The position numbers and the translations under genes were made by a program. DNA of 38,696 nucleotides from Bradyrhizobium sp. NAS96.2 (lineage in GTDB: Bacteria; Pseudomonadota; Alphaproteobacteria; Rhizobiales; Xanthobacteraceae): contig NZ_LGHK01000099.1 in assembly GCF_001908235.1 (NCBI RefSeq), positions 1 to 38,696 of the forward strand. The letters are read 5' to 3'. The notes beneath the pieces are model-generated. The model was not told where the DNA came from. It worked only from the letters and a program-made list of their open reading frames with translations, and did not search any database. The first letter of the stretch is position 1. The number at the start of each line of letters is the position of its first letter. This document shows positions 15,160 through 22,879 of the stretch, one piece after another.

Positions 15160-16014
15160 TCAGCGGCTCAAGAAGTCACGGATGCTGTACGCGATCTCGT
15201 CGGCATGGGTCTCAAGCGCGAAGTGGCCGGTGTCGAAGAATTTGACGACGGCCTTCGGAATGTCGCGCCGGAAGGCTTCGGCGCCCGGCGGCAGGAAGAA
15301 CGGATCATTCTTGCCCCACACCGCGAGGAACGGCGGCTGGTGGGTGCGGAAATATTTCTGGAAGGCTGGGTAGAGCGCGACGTTGCTCTTGTAGTCGCCG
15401 AACAGGTCGAGCTGCACGTCATGTGCGCCCGGCCGCGTCATGTAGTAATTGTCGAGGTTCTGCCCATCGGGCGACACCGCTGCCGGATCCGATGTGCCGT
15501 GGGTGTACTGCCAGCGCGTGGTGTCCGGCGTCAGGAGCGCGCGCAGCGCGTCGCGGTTCGCCGGCGACGGATCCTGCCAATAGGCCTTGATCGGCGTCCA
15601 GCCGTCGCTGAGGCCTTCCTCATAGGCATTGCCGTTTTGCGAGATGATCGCAGTGATGCGCTCGGGATGCTTGAGCGCCAGGCGGAAGCCGGTCGGCGCG
15701 CCATAGTCGAACACATAGACCGCGTAGCGATCAAAGCCGATCACCTCAGTGAAGCGATCGATCACGCCAGCGATGCTGTCGAACGTGTAGTTGAACTTGT
15801 CGCGCGGCGGCATGTCCGACTGGCCGAAGCCGGGCAGGTCGGGCGCCACGATGTGGAATTGGTCCGCGAGAAGCGGAATCAGATCGCGGAACATGTGTCC
15901 CGCGCTCGGGAAGCCGTGCAGCAAAAGCAGCTTTGGCGCGCCTGGCGATCCGGCCTCGCGATAGAACACGTTGAAGCCATCGACATCGGCGGTGCGGTAT
16001 TTGACGTGGGACAT
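15160..16014 (-). CDS. Alpha/beta hydrolase, Asp-nucleophile (epoxide hydrolase/dehalogenase type)
   Basis: A 284-residue alpha/beta hydrolase. The oxyanion-hole motif is HGFPSAGHMF (33-42). The nucleophile elbow reads VFDYGAP, giving Asp103 in place of Ser, as in epoxide hydrolases and haloalkane dehalogenases. The acid Asp lies in WGKNDPFF and the His in DTGHFALETH (His264), so the triad is complete. Cytosolic, no signal peptide. AAGGAG precedes the ATG. Same strand as and 43 bases after the gene at 16058-16762; the two are probably one operon, divergent from the CGNR regulator. Confidence 0.92.
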   Translation of the reverse strand: MSHVKYRTADVDGFNVFYREAGSPGAPKLLLLHGFPSAGHMFRDLIPLLADQFHIVAPDLPGFGQSDMPPRDKFNYTFDSIAGVIDRFTEVIGFDRYAVYVFDYGAPTGFRLALKHPERITAIISQNGNAYEEGLSDGWTPIKAYWQDPSPANRDALRALLTPDTTRWQYTHGTSDPAAVSPDGQNLDNYYMTRPGAHDVQLDLFGDYKSNVALYPAFQKYFRTHQPPFLAVWGKNDPFFLPPGAEAFRRDIPKAVVKFFDTGHFALETHADEIAYSIRDFLSR

Positions 16015-16057
16015 CTGTCACTCCTTGTGGTCGTGATTGCGGGGAAGTTTTGCGACG

Positions 16058-16762
16058 TCAGGATTTGGTCTTTTTGGCAACTTCGCTGACCGCTTCCCGG
16101 ATGAAGTCGGTGACGAGCTTCGGCGCCGTGACGATCGGGGTGTGATCGACGGGGTGTGACCGCATGGTCGCCTTCATGCGAGCCGCCATGCTGCGCTGGG
16201 TGCCGGGCGCGATCATCCGGTCGTCCTCGGCAACCAGGAACCAGCTCGGAACGTCCTTCCAGAGCGGACGGCCGACCGGCACGGTGATGCAAGCCGGCGA
16301 GATCGGCCGCTGCACGGCGGCGAGCACCGCGAGGTCCTCGGACCGCGCGCCTTGCGCGAACGCCGACGCGAACGCGGCCTCCGGCAGCCAGATCAGGCCG
16401 TTGGAGTCGGGCGCGAGCTTGGGCGCAAACGGATGCGGGGGCGCACGATAGAACACGTCGGCGACGGTCTCGCCTTCGTCCGGTGCCAGCGCCGCGACAT
16501 AGACCAGCGCCTTGACGCGCGGCGAGCGGGTCTTGGCGATCACGGCGCCGGCATAGGCATGGCCCGCCAGCACGACCGGTCCCTCCACCCTGTCCAGCGC
16601 GCGGTTCAGCGCGGCGACGTCGTCCGCCAGCGAGGTCAGCGGCAGCGGTGCCGCGATCGCCGTGATGCCCTCGGCGTCGAGCGCCGCGATCACCCGCGCC
16701 CAGCTCGACCCGTCGGCCCATGCGCCATGGGCAAGCACCACGCTGACATCCTTGTTCGACAT
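16058..16762 (-). CDS. Alpha/beta hydrolase-like protein lacking the nucleophile Ser
   Basis: A 234-residue protein of the small AB-hydrolase type (VVLAHGAWADGSSWARVIAAL at the N-terminus). The nucleophile elbow, normally GHSYGG, reads GHAYAG (67-72), so Ala69 replaces the catalytic Ser. The C-terminal DHTPIVTAPKLVTDFI keeps the usual Asp-His region. It may be a non-enzymatic binding protein, or use another residue. Sequence quality is not in doubt, since the frame is open throughout. AGGGAG precedes the ATG. First gene of a two-gene unit facing away from the CGNR regulator, with an inverted repeat between. Confidence 0.9.
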   Translation of the reverse strand: MSNKDVSVVLAHGAWADGSSWARVIAALDAEGITAIAAPLPLTSLADDVAALNRALDRVEGPVVLAGHAYAGAVIAKTRSPRVKALVYVAALAPDEGETVADVFYRAPPHPFAPKLAPDSNGLIWLPEAAFASAFAQGARSEDLAVLAAVQRPISPACITVPVGRPLWKDVPSWFLVAEDDRMIAPGTQRSMAARMKATMRSHPVDHTPIVTAPKLVTDFIREAVSEVAKKTKS

Positions 16763-16784
16763 CGTTCGCTCCCTAGTTCCGTTC

Positions 16785-16815
16785 GTAACCTATCAAGTGC
16801 CATCTTATAGGTTAC
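16785..16815. promoter_or_regulatory. Inverted-repeat operator between hydrolases and CGNR gene
   Basis: GTAACCTAT (16785-16793) and ATAGGTTAC (16807-16815), perfect 9 bp arms with a 13-base spacer, centred between the divergent hydrolase and CGNR genes. Probably the binding site of the CGNR protein or another dimeric regulator. Confidence 0.5.
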
Positions 16816-16850
16816 GTCGCTTATGATCCAATGGGCGTAACTTGTCAACA

Positions 16851-16859
16851 TGCTATAAT
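16851..16859 (+). promoter_or_regulatory. Extended -10 promoter of the CGNR gene
   Basis: TGCTATAAT, a perfect extended -10 (TGnTATAAT), 47 bases before the GTG. No good -35 is needed for such promoters and none is seen. The operator palindrome lies 35 bases upstream. Confidence 0.5.
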
Positions 16860-16906
16860 CAGGTTATCTGCGGCGACGACGAAAGGCCGTCCAGGAGGAC
16901 GTCACC

Positions 16907-17536
16907 GTGCAATCCCACCCGCCCGCGATGTTCATCGCCGATAGCTTGGGCCTCGATTTCATCAATTCGATCGCGACCCCGGTCGATACGCCAGTCGACT
17001 GGATCGCCGACGGCGACGGCCTGTTGCGCTGGCTCGCGCAGGCGAAGCTGGTGCCTTCGGATGTGCTCGACGAGCTCAAGGCGCGCGCGAAGCCGGGCGA
17101 ACTCGACGATGTCGCCGGTCAGGCCCGTGATCTGCGCGAATGGTTTCGCGGCTTCGTGCGCAAGCATATGGGCAAGCCGCTGGCGCCGCGGGCGCTCAAG
17201 GAATTGGAGCCGTTGAACCGGCTGCTCGAAAACGATCAGGCGTTCAGCCGGATCGTGCTGCATCGTCACGACGATCATGACGGCTTCGCGTTGGAGCGGA
17301 CGCGGCGCTGGCGCTCGGCCGAAGCGCTGCTGCTGCCGATCAGCGAGGCGATGGCGAGGGTGGTCTGCGAGGAGAGCTTTTCAGACATCAAGGCGTGCGA
17401 GGGGCCGGCCTGCACGCTGATGTTTGCCGATCACACGCGGGCGCGTGCGCGCCGCTGGTGCAGCATGGCGATCTGCGGCAACCGCGCCAAGCAGGCCGCG
17501 CACCGCAGCCGGATGAAGGACAAGGGCGGAGCATGA
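16907..17536 (+). CDS. CGNR zinc-finger (ABATE-domain) regulator
   Basis: A 209-residue protein. Residues 1-150 form the helical ABATE domain (LGLDFINSIA near the start, DLREWFRGFVRKHMGKPL in the middle). The C-terminus carries the CGNR zinc finger: ACEGPACTLMF and RRWCSMAICGNRAKQAAHR, with two Cys pairs and the signature CGNR. The family acts as putative stress transcription factors; the finger probably binds DNA. Starts at GTG 16907. Its last codons GGA-GCA-TGA lie inside the palindromic repeat at 17529-17625, so that repeat supplies the stop. Likely controls the divergent hydrolases. Confidence 0.9.
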   Translation: MQSHPPAMFIADSLGLDFINSIATPVDTPVDWIADGDGLLRWLAQAKLVPSDVLDELKARAKPGELDDVAGQARDLREWFRGFVRKHMGKPLAPRALKELEPLNRLLENDQAFSRIVLHRHDDHDGFALERTRRWRSAEALLLPISEAMARVVCEESFSDIKACEGPACTLMFADHTRARARRWCSMAICGNRAKQAAHRSRMKDKGGA

Positions 17537-17625
17537 TCCGGACCCGGAGGGCCGCGTTAGCGCAAAGTGCGTAGCGGTTTTCCCTCGCGACAAACGCGGT
17601 ACGCGTTTGCGCGGAGATCATGCTC
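17529..17625. repeat. Palindromic intergenic repeat (GAGCATGATC ends)
   Basis: Ends are the inverted pair GAGCATGATC (17529-17538) and GATCATGCTC (17616-17625); the interior also contains ACGCGGTACGCGTTTGCGCGG. I associate this pattern with dispersed rhizobial repeats. It overlaps the end of the CGNR gene. Confidence 0.7.
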
Positions 17626-17658
17626 AAAACAAAGATGCCAACCTAACGGGAGACGAGA

Positions 17659-17821
17659 ATGGCGCTTCCTCCAATCGTGTTCGACGTCAACGAGACCCTG
17701 CTCGACCTCGAGACCATGGAGCCGGTGTTCGCGCGCATCTTTGGCGACAGGAGCGCGATGCGGTGACAATCTCGACGACGTCGCCGACCAGCTGATCGGC
17801 CGCTATGGCGCCAAAGGGTAA
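17659..17821 (+). pseudogene. Haloacid dehalogenase type II remnant (internal deletion)
   Basis: ATG 17659 with GGGAG upstream opens MALPPIVFDVNETLLDLETMEPVFARIFGD, the classic N-terminus of L-2-haloacid dehalogenase (the Asp nucleophile motif FDVNETLLD). After 35 codons the frame ends. The next bases, in another frame, read NLDDVADQLIGRYGAKG, which fits the last residues of the same family. About 170 internal codons of the usual 220-230 are gone. The loss is a clean internal deletion that kept both ends, so the gene was once intact here, downstream of the CGNR gene and perhaps part of the same locus as the Asp-nucleophile hydrolase. Confidence 0.75.
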
Positions 17822-18022
17822 TGACCGCTGACAGATTTCGCGGCGGAGGAGGGGGCAACAACCCCTCGGGGCCTGATCGCTTGGAAGCGAATAAAACCGG
17901 AATGAAATCCATAGCGGTTCTCAACCATGCCCCTTGAGCCTTCCTCAACTTCCCCGGCCGATGCTCGGCCCGCTGCAGGGAATCGCCATGGGATCGACAC
18001 GGGATCGACAAGGAGCTTGAGC

Positions 18023-18406
18023 ATGCCGGCCAAGGCACGAACGACCGCACGAACGACCGCACGAACGACCGCACGAACGACCGCGAGCAACGCCACCGCG
18101 CAATCGCGCGAGGATATCCTGAATGCGCGGGCCATCAGCACGCTGGGCGCCGGCGTCGTCAACGCGATGAGCGCGGTCGGCGCCGCCGTCATCAAGAAGC
18201 ACAAGCCGGCGCTCGGCAAGAGTCCGGATTGGTTCTGGCACATGTTCGCGAAATGCGAGGCCAAGGCCGCGCGCGTCGCCGAGCAGGCCGCGCGCGATCC
18301 GCAAGGCTGCGGCGATGCCACCTTCATCGAGGTCTATGCCGCGCAATTGCCGAAGCTGATGACGGCGGCACTCGAGAGCCACGAGAAGGCGCCCAAGGTG
18401 AAGTGA
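18023..18406 (+). CDS. Hypothetical protein with an N-terminal ARTT repeat
   Basis: A 127-residue protein. Residues 5-20 are four copies of Ala-Arg-Thr-Thr encoded by a 12 bp tandem repeat, giving a flexible basic tail. The rest is a helical domain: SREDILNARAISTLGAGVVNAMSAVGAAVIKKHKPAL, then SPDWFWHMFAKCEAKAARVAEQAARDPQGCGD, then FIEVYAAQLPKLMTAALE. I do not recognise it. Start 18023 is fixed by AAGGAG seven bases upstream; the longer frame from 17927 is unlikely. A short hairpin (18431-18454) follows the stop. Confidence 0.7.
   Translation: MPAKARTTARTTARTTARTTASNATAQSREDILNARAISTLGAGVVNAMSAVGAAVIKKHKPALGKSPDWFWHMFAKCEAKAARVAEQAARDPQGCGDATFIEVYAAQLPKLMTAALESHEKAPKVK
18035..18082 (+). repeat. 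12 bp tandem repeat, four units
   Basis: GCACGAACGACC repeated exactly four times at the start of the hypothetical gene; its length is a multiple of three, so copy-number change would only lengthen or shorten the Arg/Thr tail. Confidence 0.9.
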
Positions 18407-18430
18407 CGCGGCGTTCAAAAAAGAGAGCGT

Positions 18431-18454
18431 GATAACGGCGGTCGTCCCGTTATC
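18431..18454. other. Short hairpin after the ARTT gene
   Basis: GATAACGG (18431-18438) and CCGTTATC (18447-18454). No T tract follows, so it is not a clear intrinsic terminator; it may stabilise the 3' end. Confidence 0.3.
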
Positions 18455-18537
18455 GTTCCCTCGACCTCTCGAATGCACCACCGCAGCGGGGCTGCCATGC
18501 AGCTGAAACCGACCCGCCGCCGTTCGTAATGATGGCG

Positions 18538-18568
18538 GAAGCCCGCGCCCGCGGGCTTCGGATTTTTT
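18538..18568 (+). terminator. Intrinsic terminator
   Basis: Perfect 10 bp arms GAAGCCCGCG (18538-18547) and CGCGGGCTTC (18550-18559), then TTTTTT at 18563-18568. It ends the transcript of the hypothetical gene at 18023-18406 and lies 17 bases before the next start. Confidence 0.8.
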
Positions 18569-18584
18569 CAATCCGGGACGTTCG

Positions 18585-18749
18585 ATGGTGAAGCACCTTG
18601 TTTCCGATGAAGAGAAGTGTGACGCGTGCAACGGGACAGTCTTTCCCAAAGTCAGGCAACCGAGCGAGCCGGGACGAAAAATCTATCCCGAGCCTTGCAA
18701 GAAATGCGGCGGCAAGGGGCGGATCAGGAAGGCGACGTGGGGCAAGTAA
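18585..18749 (+). CDS. Small DnaJ-type zinc-finger protein
   Basis: A 54-residue frame: MVKHLVSDEEKCDACNGTVFPK, then PEPCKKCGGKGRIRKATWGK. The C-x-x-C-x-G and C-x-x-C-G-G-x-G pair is the zinc-binding unit seen in DnaJ central domains and in many short standalone proteins; it binds zinc and probably an unfolded or RNA partner. The purine content upstream (CCGGGACG) is a modest ribosome binding site, and the preceding terminator means it has its own promoter or read-through. Confidence 0.6.
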   Translation: MVKHLVSDEEKCDACNGTVFPKVRQPSEPGRKIYPEPCKKCGGKGRIRKATWGK

Positions 18750-18896
18750 CGACGTAGAGCAATCGGTCTTGTGGGGCGGGTTACGCTGCGGTGATCGGGG
18801 ACGAACGCGTGTGACACGCGTCACGGCGGCCACGCGCGCCGCGCGCCATTGATAGCGCCATGAACGGGCGGTGCCCCGTCAATCATGGAGCTGAAG

Positions 18897-20360
18897 ATGA
18901 CGTCCACCCTTGCAATCAGCACTTCCGATGACGGCCTTGCTCTGGTGCCGGAGCACGATCAGGCGGCCGCGTCCCTCGTCCCCGCCGATCCGGTCGCCGT
19001 GCCGCAGCGCCAGTTCTGGGAGACCGAGCACACCCGGCCGGACTTCCAGCCGTCCAACGATGCTGCACCCGAGCTGGTCGCGGCCACCGAAAACTATCTC
19101 GGCGAGTGCATGCGGCATCCCTATCTGCCGGTGTCGGAAATCCGCGCGCGGCAGTTCGCCCGCATCAAGGAGCTGGTCGAGCTCGCCTATCGCGATATTC
19201 CGATCTACCGCGCCAAGTATGATGCGGCCGGCTTCAAGCCGGAGCATCTGCGCGACTATGACGACATACAGAAGATCCCGGTCATCACCAAGCCCGAGCT
19301 GGTCGCGGCCTTCCCGGACCAGTGCGTCAACAAGAAGTACAAGCCGGAAAACCTGTTTCCGACCCGCTCATCGGGCTCGTCCGGCCAGACCCTGTTGATC
19401 CGCGTCGACTATGATGCCGTCATCACCGACACCATCCAGGGCGTCCGCCAGTTCGCGATGCAGAGCGGCGGCAATTACCGCGCCGAGGACCTGCTCGCCC
19501 ATGTCTACACCGTGCCGTGGTGGTTCGATTCGATCGGCGGCGATTATCCGACCGCGTTCATCTCGAACCTGATCCCGCCGGCGCGCGTCGCCCAGCATCT
19601 GCGCTATCTCGGGCCGAAGATCCTGTCGCTGTATCCGTCGAGCCTCGATGCGCTGATGCCGCATGTCGACGAGTTCCGTTCCTCGCTCAATCTCGCGGTG
19701 ACGCATTCGGAATATTCCTCGCGCGCTGCCCGTCAGGAATGGTCGCGTCAGCTCGGCGTGCCCGTGCTCGACGAATATTCCTCGGAGGAGGCGACGCGGA
19801 TCGCGCTCGAAATGCCCGGCGGCCAGTATCACGTCTGCGAGGACACCGTGCATCTCGACGTGCTCGACCCCGTCACGATGGAGCCGCAGGCTCCCGGCCA
19901 GTCCGGCATCGCCGTGATCACCAATCTGCTCAACGAAGCGATGCCGTTCATCCGTTACGTGCAGGGCGACTACATCACGCAGCCGGCCAATCCGGCGCCA
20001 TCCGATATCAACTGGTCGCAGATCGCCAGCATCGACGGCCGGCTCAACGACGCCTTCGTCAACCGCGATGGCCGCAAGGTTCCGGCCGGCAGCATTCTCG
20101 ATGCGACCTATCGCTGGATGTTCGACTGCAACCTGCATCTGGCGCAGTTCGAGATCGTGCAGCGTGGCGTCGATCTCGTCGAGGCGCGCGTCGTGCTCGG
20201 CCAGGATACGCCGCTGTGCCGGCTCCACGGTTCGGTCGCGCATCTCGAGGACCTGCTCGCAGCCTGCCTCGAGCATCCGGTCCGGGTCCAGGCCAACGCG
20301 CTGCTGGCGTTTCCGCCCAAGGTCGGCAAGCGCCGCCCGATCCGCCGCGAGTTCGATTGA
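18897..20360 (+). CDS. Adenylate-forming ligase of the PaaK/CapK group
   Basis: A 487-residue protein related to phenylacetate-CoA ligase and CoF/F390-synthetase-like enzymes, which activate a carboxylic acid with ATP. Motifs: the phosphate loop SSGSSGQTLLIR (158-169), the second-motif region EYSSEEATRIALEM, and FIRYVQGDYI (the Y-x-x-GD ATP ribose motif). The C-terminal GKRRPIRREFD holds a Lys and Arg cluster where the catalytic Lys is expected. ATG 18897 is preferred to 18885 because GGAG lies just upstream of it. It heads a group with an ABC-2 exporter and a GNAT, so it may activate an acyl group for a product that is then exported. Substrate unknown. Confidence 0.85.
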   Translation: MTSTLAISTSDDGLALVPEHDQAAASLVPADPVAVPQRQFWETEHTRPDFQPSNDAAPELVAATENYLGECMRHPYLPVSEIRARQFARIKELVELAYRDIPIYRAKYDAAGFKPEHLRDYDDIQKIPVITKPELVAAFPDQCVNKKYKPENLFPTRSSGSSGQTLLIRVDYDAVITDTIQGVRQFAMQSGGNYRAEDLLAHVYTVPWWFDSIGGDYPTAFISNLIPPARVAQHLRYLGPKILSLYPSSLDALMPHVDEFRSSLNLAVTHSEYSSRAARQEWSRQLGVPVLDEYSSEEATRIALEMPGGQYHVCEDTVHLDVLDPVTMEPQAPGQSGIAVITNLLNEAMPFIRYVQGDYITQPANPAPSDINWSQIASIDGRLNDAFVNRDGRKVPAGSILDATYRWMFDCNLHLAQFEIVQRGVDLVEARVVLGQDTPLCRLHGSVAHLEDLLAACLEHPVRVQANALLAFPPKVGKRRPIRREFD

Positions 20361-20367
20361 TCGCCAG

Positions 20368-20462
20368 AGCGCCGTTCCGATTAAATCGGAACGGCGCTCA
20401 TGATTTGGTTTTGACGCGTTTTCTTCACGCGAACCGGTATCCACTTCGCTCGAAAACGCTTT
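20368..20462. repeat. Palindromic intergenic repeat
   Basis: Starts with a 15 bp perfect hairpin AGCGCCGTTCCGATT/AATCGGAACGGCGCT (20368-20398, single-base loop), then runs to CGAAAACGCTTT at 20462. The full element has a counterpart, in reverse orientation, inside the helicase gene at 24695-24785. It separates the ligase from the permease. Confidence 0.85.
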
Positions 20463-20482
20463 AGCAACACGGGGTGCTTGCC

Positions 20483-21280
20483 ATGACACAGTCACTGAAC
20501 CGCATCGCGGCCATGACGGCGCGCTATTACTACATCCTGCGCTCGTCATCGCTGCGGCTGCTCGAGATCATCTACTGGCCGGCGATGCAGATGCTGGTGT
20601 GGGGTTTCCTCTACACCTACCTCTATGACAGCAAGTCGGCGATGGCCTCCACCGCCGGCCTGCTGCTCGGCGCCGTCCTGCTCTGGGACGTGCTGTTCCG
20701 CGGCCAGCTCGGCTTCACCTTTACCTTCCTGGAGGAGATCTGGTCGCGCAATCTCGCCAATCTGATGATGAGCCCGTTGCAGCCGTTCGAGCTCGCGGCA
20801 TCGCTGATGCTGATGAGCCTGATCCGGCTCGTGATCGGCACCCTGCCGGTGATGCTGCTGACATTCGTGCTGTTCGGCTTCAACGTGTTCGCGATGGGGC
20901 CGGGGCTGCTCGCGTTCTTCCTCAATCTCGTGCTGACCAGTTGGGCGATCGGGCTCGTGGTCGCAGGCCTCGTGATCCGGCAGGGCTTTGGCGCGGAAAG
21001 CCTCGCCTACTCGATCATGATCGTGCTGCTGCCGCTGTGCTGCGTCTACTATCCGGTCGCCGCGCTGCCGCTCTGGCTGCATCCGGTCGCCTGGTCGCTG
21101 ACGCCGACCTATGTGTTCGAGGGCATGCGCGCCGCGCTGCTCGACGGCACCTTCCGCACTGACCTGATGATCGAATGCCTCGCGCTCAATGCCGTCTATC
21201 TCGGCATGGGCTTCACCACATTCGTCGCCCTGCTGCAGAGCGCCCGCCACAAGGGCGGCCTGCTCACGATGGGCGAGTAA
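20483..21280 (+). CDS. ABC-2 type transporter permease
   Basis: A 265-residue membrane protein with about six helices. Visible segments: LLEIIYWPAMQMLVWGFLYTYLY, STAGLLLGAVLLWDVLF, LMLMSLIRLVIGTLPVMLLTFVLFGFNVFAM, LLAFFLNLVLTSWAIGLVVAGLVI, LAYSIMIVLLPLCCVYYPVAALPLWLHPVAWSLTPTYVFEGMRA, and a last helix LNAVYLGMGFTTFVALLQSA. The pattern YYPVAALP..LHPVAWSLTPTYVFEGMR is the ABC-2 export signature. Exporters of this class carry polysaccharides, lipids or drugs outwards. The ATG at 20483 (preceded by CTTGCC) is preferred over an upstream ATG at 20474; both are close. The ATPase gene follows after 12 bases. Confidence 0.88.
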   Translation: MTQSLNRIAAMTARYYYILRSSSLRLLEIIYWPAMQMLVWGFLYTYLYDSKSAMASTAGLLLGAVLLWDVLFRGQLGFTFTFLEEIWSRNLANLMMSPLQPFELAASLMLMSLIRLVIGTLPVMLLTFVLFGFNVFAMGPGLLAFFLNLVLTSWAIGLVVAGLVIRQGFGAESLAYSIMIVLLPLCCVYYPVAALPLWLHPVAWSLTPTYVFEGMRAALLDGTFRTDLMIECLALNAVYLGMGFTTFVALLQSARHKGGLLTMGE

Positions 21281-21292
21281 GGGGAGACATCC

Positions 21293-22120
21293 ATGAGCCG
21301 CATCGAACGCTTTCTGCCCCGCCGGCACCTGACGTCCGTGTCGCCGAATACCACGCCCGCGCAGAACAACGCGCCGGACCGACCCAATCCCGATGAAACA
21401 CCGGCGATCGCGGTCGAGGGCCTCTGCAAGCAGTACCGCACCCATTGGGCGGTCGACGATGTCAACTTCATCGTGCCGAAGGGCTGGACCGTCGGCCTGC
21501 TCGGCGGCAACGGCGCCGGCAAGACCACCACCATCGCCATGATCATGGGCCTCGTGGTGCCGAGCTTCGGCCGCGCCATGGTGCTCGGCCACGACATGGC
21601 GATCGAGCGTCACAAGGTGCTCAGCCGGATGAATTTCGAAAGCCCCTATGTCGCGCTGCCGGGGCGGCTCACCGTGCGCCAGAACCTGATGGTGTTCGGT
21701 CGGCTGTATGGTGTTGCCAATCTCAAGGCGCGGATCGAGGAGCTGATCGAGGATTTCGAGCTCGGCGACGTGCTCGACCGCGTTACCGGTCGGCTGTCCG
21801 CCGGCCAGAAGACCCGCGTCGCCGTCGCCAAGGCGCTGATCAACGATCCGGAGGTGCTGCTGCTCGACGAGCCGACGGCCTCGCTCGACCCCGACCGTGC
21901 CGAGTGGGTGCGCAGCCGGCTACGCGCCTATCAGAAGCGCCGCGGCGCCACCATCCTGTTGTCCTCGCACAACATGACCGAGGTCGAGCAGCTCTGCGAC
22001 TTCGTCGTGATCATGAGTCATGGCCGCGTCGTCGCGATGGGGCGTCCAGGCGAACTCGCCGAGCGCTTCAAGTGCCGGGACCTCGATGAGGTCTTCATCT
22101 ATCTGGCGAGGGTTGCGTGA
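21293..22120 (+). CDS. ABC transporter ATP-binding protein
   Basis: A 275-residue ATPase. Walker A GGNGAGKT (71-78), signature LSAGQ (168-172; a variant of LSGGQ), Walker B VLLLDEP (188-194), and the H-loop SSHNMTEVEQL. The first 35 residues are an extra, Pro-rich N-terminal tail beyond the family core. It pairs with the ABC-2 permease just upstream (12 bases apart) to form an exporter; as is usual for this type, there is no solute-binding protein. GGGGAG precedes the ATG. Confidence 0.93.
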   Translation: MSRIERFLPRRHLTSVSPNTTPAQNNAPDRPNPDETPAIAVEGLCKQYRTHWAVDDVNFIVPKGWTVGLLGGNGAGKTTTIAMIMGLVVPSFGRAMVLGHDMAIERHKVLSRMNFESPYVALPGRLTVRQNLMVFGRLYGVANLKARIEELIEDFELGDVLDRVTGRLSAGQKTRVAVAKALINDPEVLLLDEPTASLDPDRAEWVRSRLRAYQKRRGATILLSSHNMTEVEQLCDFVVIMSHGRVVAMGRPGELAERFKCRDLDEVFIYLARVA

Positions 22121-22713
22121 TGTCCTCATCTGGTTCTCCGAACGACAGACCGGTTGCGATCCGCAGGGAACGCCGTTCGGACGTGGCGGCGCGAGAGAGT
22201 CTGCTCGACGCCGCATTCGGTCCTGGCCGTTTCGCCAAGACCTCGGAGCGGCTGCGCGAGGGCCGCAAGCCTGCGCGCGGCCTCGCGTTTGTCGCGCGCC
22301 GTGGCGGCCGCCTGGTCGGCACATTGCGGCTGTGGCCGGTCGTGACCGCTACCGGTCACGCCTGCCTGCTGCTCGGCCCGCTTGCGGTGGCCGAAGAGGT
22401 GCGGTGCCTCGGCATCGGTGCCGCGCTGATGCGGCGGGCGTTGCAGCGGGCCAATCTGCTCGGTCATCGCGCCGTCATCCTGGTCGGCGACGCCGCCTAT
22501 TACGACCGCTTCGGCTTCTCGGCCGCGACAACCGGTGCGCTCCGCATGCCCGGCCCCTACGAACGGGAGCGCCTGTTGGCCTGCGAGCTGGTGCCGGGTG
22601 CGCTGCGCGGGGCGGGCGGCCTGATTGCCCCGGCCAGCCTGCCGCCATCGCGGTTGTCGGGATTGATGGACCGGATCGCCGGCAGCCAGGCCCCGATCGG
22701 GCAGCCGGCCTGA
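22120..22713 (+). CDS. GNAT family N-acetyltransferase
   Basis: A 197-residue GNAT protein. The N-terminal part (RRERRSDVAARESLLDAAFG) and the acetyl-CoA loop region (LGPLAVAEEVRCLGIGAALMRRAL: R-x-x-G-I-G form) are clear; the fold continues with VGDAAYYDRFGF. This resembles the YhbS-type branch. It starts in TGATG overlap with the ATPase stop, so it is translationally coupled. The C-terminal extension of about 40 residues is Pro/Gly-rich. Acceptor unknown; the context points to modification of whatever the ligase and exporter handle. Confidence 0.9.
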   Translation: MSSSGSPNDRPVAIRRERRSDVAARESLLDAAFGPGRFAKTSERLREGRKPARGLAFVARRGGRLVGTLRLWPVVTATGHACLLLGPLAVAEEVRCLGIGAALMRRALQRANLLGHRAVILVGDAAYYDRFGFSAATTGALRMPGPYERERLLACELVPGALRGAGGLIAPASLPPSRLSGLMDRIAGSQAPIGQPA

Positions 22714-22879
22714 TCCGGCACCTTTTCCGTCAAGGAGGGCCTCGGGGGCATGGCGATTTGGCCGGTCTTGGCGTAAAGCAGCGCCAAATCGTCATGCGGC
22801 CGTGCCGCCTGCCGGGGTCGCAGCCTCAGGTCGTCCCGCTCGACGTTCTGCGCCCGGACCAATCAAGGTTTCCCATCTC

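Noticed and set aside
18035..18082. Tandem repeats as a CRISPR-like array
   Set aside because: Units are 12 bp, contiguous with no spacers, and lie in a coding frame; no cas gene is present.
20474..21613. 355-codon minus-strand frame (20546-21613), rich in Glu and His
   Set aside because: Antisense to the ABC permease and ATPase genes with clear transporter motifs.
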